From: Arthrobacter sp. StoSoilB19
GTDB taxonomy: Bacteria; Actinomycetota; Actinomycetes; Actinomycetales; Micrococcaceae
Direction of reading: 5' to 3'
Length of the DNA: 64,000 nucleotides
Assembly: GCF_019977275.1 (NCBI RefSeq)
Contig: NZ_AP024650.1
Location: forward strand, 2,852,001-2,916,000
Positions 61,081-64,000 of the stretch are shown one piece after another (the first letter of the stretch is position 1; each line of letters begins with the position of its first letter). The notes under the pieces are model-generated. The model had not been told where the DNA came from. It did not search any database and was given only the letters and a program-made list of their open reading frames with translations. Made by a program: the position numbers and the translations under genes.

Positions 61081-62364
61081 GTGAGCACAACACCTACTCG
61101 CGTCTTCGTGGCGCGCCTCCTGGGCCTCGATGTCTTCGACCCGCTGGGCGACCGGCTGGGCCGGCTGCGCGATGTTGTTGTGCTGTCCCGCGGAACCCAG
61201 GGAGCCCCCCACGTGGTGGGCATCGTGGTGGAAGTACCGGGAAAGAAGCGCGTCTTCGTGCCCATGACGCGTATTACCTCGATCGACCAGACCCAGATCA
61301 TCTGCACGGGCCTGGTCAACCTGCGCCGGTTTGAACAGCGCGGAGCCGAAACGCTGGTGGTGGCGGAGATGTTCGACCGCAGGGTCACCCTCCGTGACGG
61401 CAGCGGGGACGCCACCATCGAGGACATCGCCATCGACCAGCACCGGTCCCGCGACTGGTTCGTCAGCAAGCTCTTTGTCCGGCGCGGCCATTCACTGTCC
61501 CCCTTGAGCCGGCTGCGCCGCAACGAAACACTGATCATTGACTGGGCGGACGCCCAGCAGGGGCCACGCACCGAGCCGCAGGCAGCCACACAGTTCGTGG
61601 CCAACCACGAGGACCTCAAGCCCGCTGACTTCGCCGAGGCACTGCAGGAGATGAGCGACAAGCGCCGGTTCGAAGTGGCCAGCGAACTGCAGGACGAGCG
61701 GCTGGCCGACGTCCTCCAGGAGCTTCCCGAGGACGACCAGGTGGAAATCCTCTCCGCGCTGGATGTCCAGCGCGCCGCCGACGTCCTCGAGGAGATGGAC
61801 CCCGACGACGCCGCCGACCTCCTCGGCGAACTCCCCTCCGCCCAGGCAGAGGAACTCCTCCAGCTGATGGAACCCGAAGGCGCGGAGGACGTCCGCCGCC
61901 TGCTTGAATACGACGAGGACACCGCCGGCGGCCTGATGACTCCGGTACCGGTCATCCTGCCGCCGGAAGCCACGGTTGCCGAAGCCCTGGCCCACGTCCG
62001 GCGGGAGGAGCTCTCCCCTGCGCTGGCGTCGTCGATCTTTATTGCCCGGCCGCCGCTGGAAACCCCCACCGGCCGCTTCCTGGGTGTGGTGCACATCCAG
62101 CAGCTGCTGCGCTTCCCGCCGTTCGAGGCTCTGGGAAACCTGGTGGACAAGAACCTCGAGCCGTTGTCCGACCAGGCCCACATCAGCGAAGTGGCACGGA
62201 CCCTGGCCACCTACAACCTCAACTCCCTCCCGGTGGTCAACGACGCCGGCCGGCTTGTGGGGGCGGTGACTGTTGATGACGTATTGGATCACTTGTTGCC
62301 GGACGACTGGCGCGCCCATGATGGCGAAGCCCCGATAAGAAAGCTCGGTGGCCGCATTGGCTGA
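61081..62364 (+). CDS. PRC-barrel/MgtE_N/CBS protein lacking the Mg2+ channel domain
   Basis: Soluble protein of 427 aa. Residues 1-150 contain PRC-barrel-like repeats (VFVARLLGLDVFDPLGDRLG, VEVPGKKRVFVPMTRITSID). About 180-280 is the MgtE N-terminal domain of helical repeats (LAEVLQ-type: ADVLQELPEDDQVEILSALD, ADVLEEMDPDDAADLLGEL). About 285-420 is a CBS pair (DTAGGLMTPVPVILPPEATV ... LPVVNDAGRLVGAVTVDDVL). The transmembrane channel of MgtE is missing, so it may be a Mg2+- or nucleotide-sensing regulator. It overlaps the following DUF1003 gene by 17 nt. Confidence 0.88.
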   Translation: MSTTPTRVFVARLLGLDVFDPLGDRLGRLRDVVVLSRGTQGAPHVVGIVVEVPGKKRVFVPMTRITSIDQTQIICTGLVNLRRFEQRGAETLVVAEMFDRRVTLRDGSGDATIEDIAIDQHRSRDWFVSKLFVRRGHSLSPLSRLRRNETLIIDWADAQQGPRTEPQAATQFVANHEDLKPADFAEALQEMSDKRRFEVASELQDERLADVLQELPEDDQVEILSALDVQRAADVLEEMDPDDAADLLGELPSAQAEELLQLMEPEGAEDVRRLLEYDEDTAGGLMTPVPVILPPEATVAEALAHVRREELSPALASSIFIARPPLETPTGRFLGVVHIQQLLRFPPFEALGNLVDKNLEPLSDQAHISEVARTLATYNLNSLPVVNDAGRLVGAVTVDDVLDHLLPDDWRAHDGEAPIRKLGGRIG

Positions 62365-63040
62365 TAACAGCGCCCCGAAGAACCCCAGCCAGCGGAACCT
62401 GGCCAACGCGGAATCAAAAGGCAGTCTCGATACCCCCTTGAGCGCCCGGCAGCGGATCCTGCCCAAGTTCTCCCCGGATCCGGACGCATTCGGCCACGCC
62501 ACCGAGGGCTTTGCCCGGTTCATGGGCACCCCGCAGTTCCTGGTCTACATGACGGTGTTCTGTATTTTCTGGCTGGGCTGGAACACGTGGGCGCCCGTCG
62601 AGTGGCAGTTCGATTCAAGGGACCTTGGCTTCACCCTGCTGACCCTGATGCTGTCGCTGCAGGCTTCCTACGCCGCGCCCCTGCTGCTGCTGGCGCAGAA
62701 CCGGCAGGATGACCGCGACCGCGTCTCGGTGCAGCAGGACCGCCAGCGCGCCGAACGCAACCTGTCCGACACCGAGTACCTGACCCGGGAACTGGCCTCC
62801 CTGCGGATCGCCCTGCGCGAGGTAGCCACCCGCGACTACGTCCGCGCCGAGCTGCGCTCACTCCTTGAAGACCTGCTGGAAGCCCAGGAGGAACTGCGGA
62901 CCCACGACGACACGGGCCCCGGTTCGCACGAATCCCCACGGGACAAGGTCAAGGACAAGCTGCGCGAACAGCGGGACCGGCAACGCAGCCCGCGCACCCA
63001 GCAGATCCCCCGGGTGAAACCGGGCCACTCTGCCCAATGA
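62348..63040 (+). CDS. DUF1003 membrane protein
   Basis: Protein of 230 aa with the two adjacent transmembrane helices of DUF1003 (FLVYMTVFCIFWLGWNTWA and LGFTLLTLMLSLQASYAAPL, then LLLLAQNRQ). A charged coiled-coil C-terminal half follows (DRQRAERNLSDTEYLTREL). Function unknown. GTG at 62348 overlaps the preceding gene by 17 nt; TTG at 62357 is another possible start. The stretch suggests translational coupling with the MgtE_N gene. It is followed after 61 nt by mrp. Confidence 0.85.
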   Translation: MAALADNSAPKNPSQRNLANAESKGSLDTPLSARQRILPKFSPDPDAFGHATEGFARFMGTPQFLVYMTVFCIFWLGWNTWAPVEWQFDSRDLGFTLLTLMLSLQASYAAPLLLLAQNRQDDRDRVSVQQDRQRAERNLSDTEYLTRELASLRIALREVATRDYVRAELRSLLEDLLEAQEELRTHDDTGPGSHESPRDKVKDKLREQRDRQRSPRTQQIPRVKPGHSAQ

Positions 63041-63101
63041 CCGCCAGGCCGCCCTCCGGCAGGCCCGCCGCCGCATCCGTACGAAAGCCGAGGCTCCTCC
63101 C

Positions 63102-64000
63102 ATGAGCGCCCCCATCGATCCCGCTGACTCCACCCAACCGGCACTGGCACAGGCCGTCAACAGCGCCCTCGCCACCGTGATCGATCCCGAACTCCGGCGC
63201 CCCATCACCGAACTGGGCATGGTGGACTCCGTCCAGGTTTCCGACGACGGCAAGGTGAGCGTGGCGGTCCTGCTCACCATTGCCGGCTGCCCGCTGCGGG
63301 ACACCATCACCGCCGATGCGCAAAAGGCCCTTTTCGCAGTCCCCGGCGTCACCGCCGTCGACGTCGAGCTCAAGGTGATGGACCAGGCCCAGCGCGATGC
63401 CCTCAAGGAGAAGCTGCGCGGCGCCGGCGGCCAGCGCAAAATCCCCTTCAATGAGCCCGATTCCCTCACCAGGGTCTACGCCGTGGCCAGCGGCAAGGGC
63501 GGAGTGGGCAAGTCCTCGGTCACCGTCAACCTGGCCACGGCCCTGGCTGCCCAAGGCCTGCGTGTGGGCATCGTGGATGCAGACGTCTACGGCTTCTCCG
63601 TCCCTGCGCTGATGGGCATCACCCAGAAACCCACCCAGGTGGACGACATGATCCTCCCCCCGGTTGCGTACGGCGTGAAGGTGATCTCCATTGGCATGTT
63701 CGTCACCGCCAACCAGCCGGTTGCCTGGCGGGGACCCATGCTGCACCGGGCCCTGGAACAGTTCCTCACCGACGTCTACTTCGGCGACTTGGACGCCCTG
63801 TTCCTGGATCTCCCGCCGGGTACGGGTGACATCGCCATTTCCGTGGCCCAACTCCTGCCCAAGGCCGAAATCCTGGTGGTCACCACGCCCCAGCCGGCGG
63901 CGGCGGACGTTGCCGAACGCGCTGGCGCCATCGCCACCCAGACGGGTCAGAAGATCGCGGGCGTCATCGAGAACATGTCCTACCTGGAGATGCCCGACGG
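63102..64000 (+). CDS. mrp: Mrp/ApbC (NBP35) family Fe-S cluster carrier ATPase, truncated by the window
   Basis: The first 299 codons are present. An N-terminal MIP18/DUF59 domain (TVIDPELRRPITELGMVDSV, TIAGCPLRDTI) is joined to a P-loop ATPase. The deviant Walker A is VASGKGGVGKSSVTVNLA, then VDADVYGFSVPALMG and LFLDLPPGTGDIAIS. The frame is open at the right edge, just before the expected CxxC region after VIENMSYLEMPDG. Mrp proteins carry or assemble Fe-S clusters and in some bacteria serve thiamine or nitrate metabolism. The ATG at 63102 has GAGG upstream. It is in the same direction as DUF1003. Confidence 0.92.
   Translation, partial: MSAPIDPADSTQPALAQAVNSALATVIDPELRRPITELGMVDSVQVSDDGKVSVAVLLTIAGCPLRDTITADAQKALFAVPGVTAVDVELKVMDQAQRDALKEKLRGAGGQRKIPFNEPDSLTRVYAVASGKGGVGKSSVTVNLATALAAQGLRVGIVDADVYGFSVPALMGITQKPTQVDDMILPPVAYGVKVISIGMFVTANQPVAWRGPMLHRALEQFLTDVYFGDLDALFLDLPPGTGDIAISVAQLLPKAEILVVTTPQPAAADVAERAGAIATQTGQKIAGVIENMSYLEMPD

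Overview
The window is GC-rich (visibly well above 60%), densely coded chromosomal DNA with frequent GTG and TTG starts and many 4-nt ATGA/GTGA overlaps between neighbouring genes. The gene content points to a high-GC actinobacterium of the Micrococcales, most likely Arthrobacter or Pseudarthrobacter. Supporting genes are the SigK/RskA pair, AdnA/AdnB instead of RecBCD, UvrD2, UPF0182, DUF2342, DUF3107, MoeZ and a coproporphyrin-type heme pathway with ChdC. The genus is an inference from gene content. I see no prophage, insertion sequence, CRISPR array or restriction system. This is core chromosome.

Layout. 1-4.1 kb holds sigK-rskA converging on a PIG-L deacetylase and etfBA. 4.4-9.2 kb is an envelope-stress group: a membrane-anchored HtrA protease divergent from a TPM-domain protein and PspA. 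9.3-12.1 kb holds a photolyase, a membrane cytochrome b and two identical initiator tRNA genes. 12.2-31.5 kb is a repair and proteostasis block: UPF0182, a PDZ-Lon (S16) protease, a DUF2342 metalloprotease, UvrD2 with a YgjP-like metallopeptidase, NudC, an APH-fold protein, the operon ATL-adnA-adnB and an exonuclease. 31.7-34.3 kb is a polar amino-acid ABC transporter.

34.4-47.0 kb carries every enzyme needed from glutamyl-tRNA to heme b by the coproporphyrin route. hemA stands alone on the plus strand. The divergent minus-strand series is hemE, cgoX, an unknown membrane protein, chdC, cpfC, hemC, hemD, hemB, an LLM flavin oxidoreductase and hemL. A perfect 17-nt inverted repeat sits in front of chdC. 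47-53 kb holds moeZ, a TetR regulator with DUF3107 and a small membrane protein, then thiO-thiS-thiG under a TPP riboswitch with divergent thiE. No thiF is present, so MoeZ is the local candidate to activate ThiS.

53-64 kb holds an RNB ribonuclease, a DEAD-box helicase, a solitary DNA methyltransferase, a PHP phosphoesterase, aminopeptidase P, a general-stress protein, an MgtE_N/CBS protein without a membrane channel, a DUF1003 protein and a truncated Mrp ATPase at the right edge.

A recurrent start signal is a -10-like hexamer (NAnnnT, mostly TAnnnT) ending 6-7 nt before the start codon at about ten genes, including phr, nudC, the APH gene, the ATL gene, the exonuclease, thiE, the RNB gene, pepP and the MgtE_N gene. 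This suggests widespread leaderless transcription and fixes several starts. No clearly new system is evident. The best leads are the operator-like repeat in front of chdC, the uncharacterised membrane protein inside the heme operon, the short ORF with a dyad upstream of the ABC transporter, and the orphan methyltransferase.
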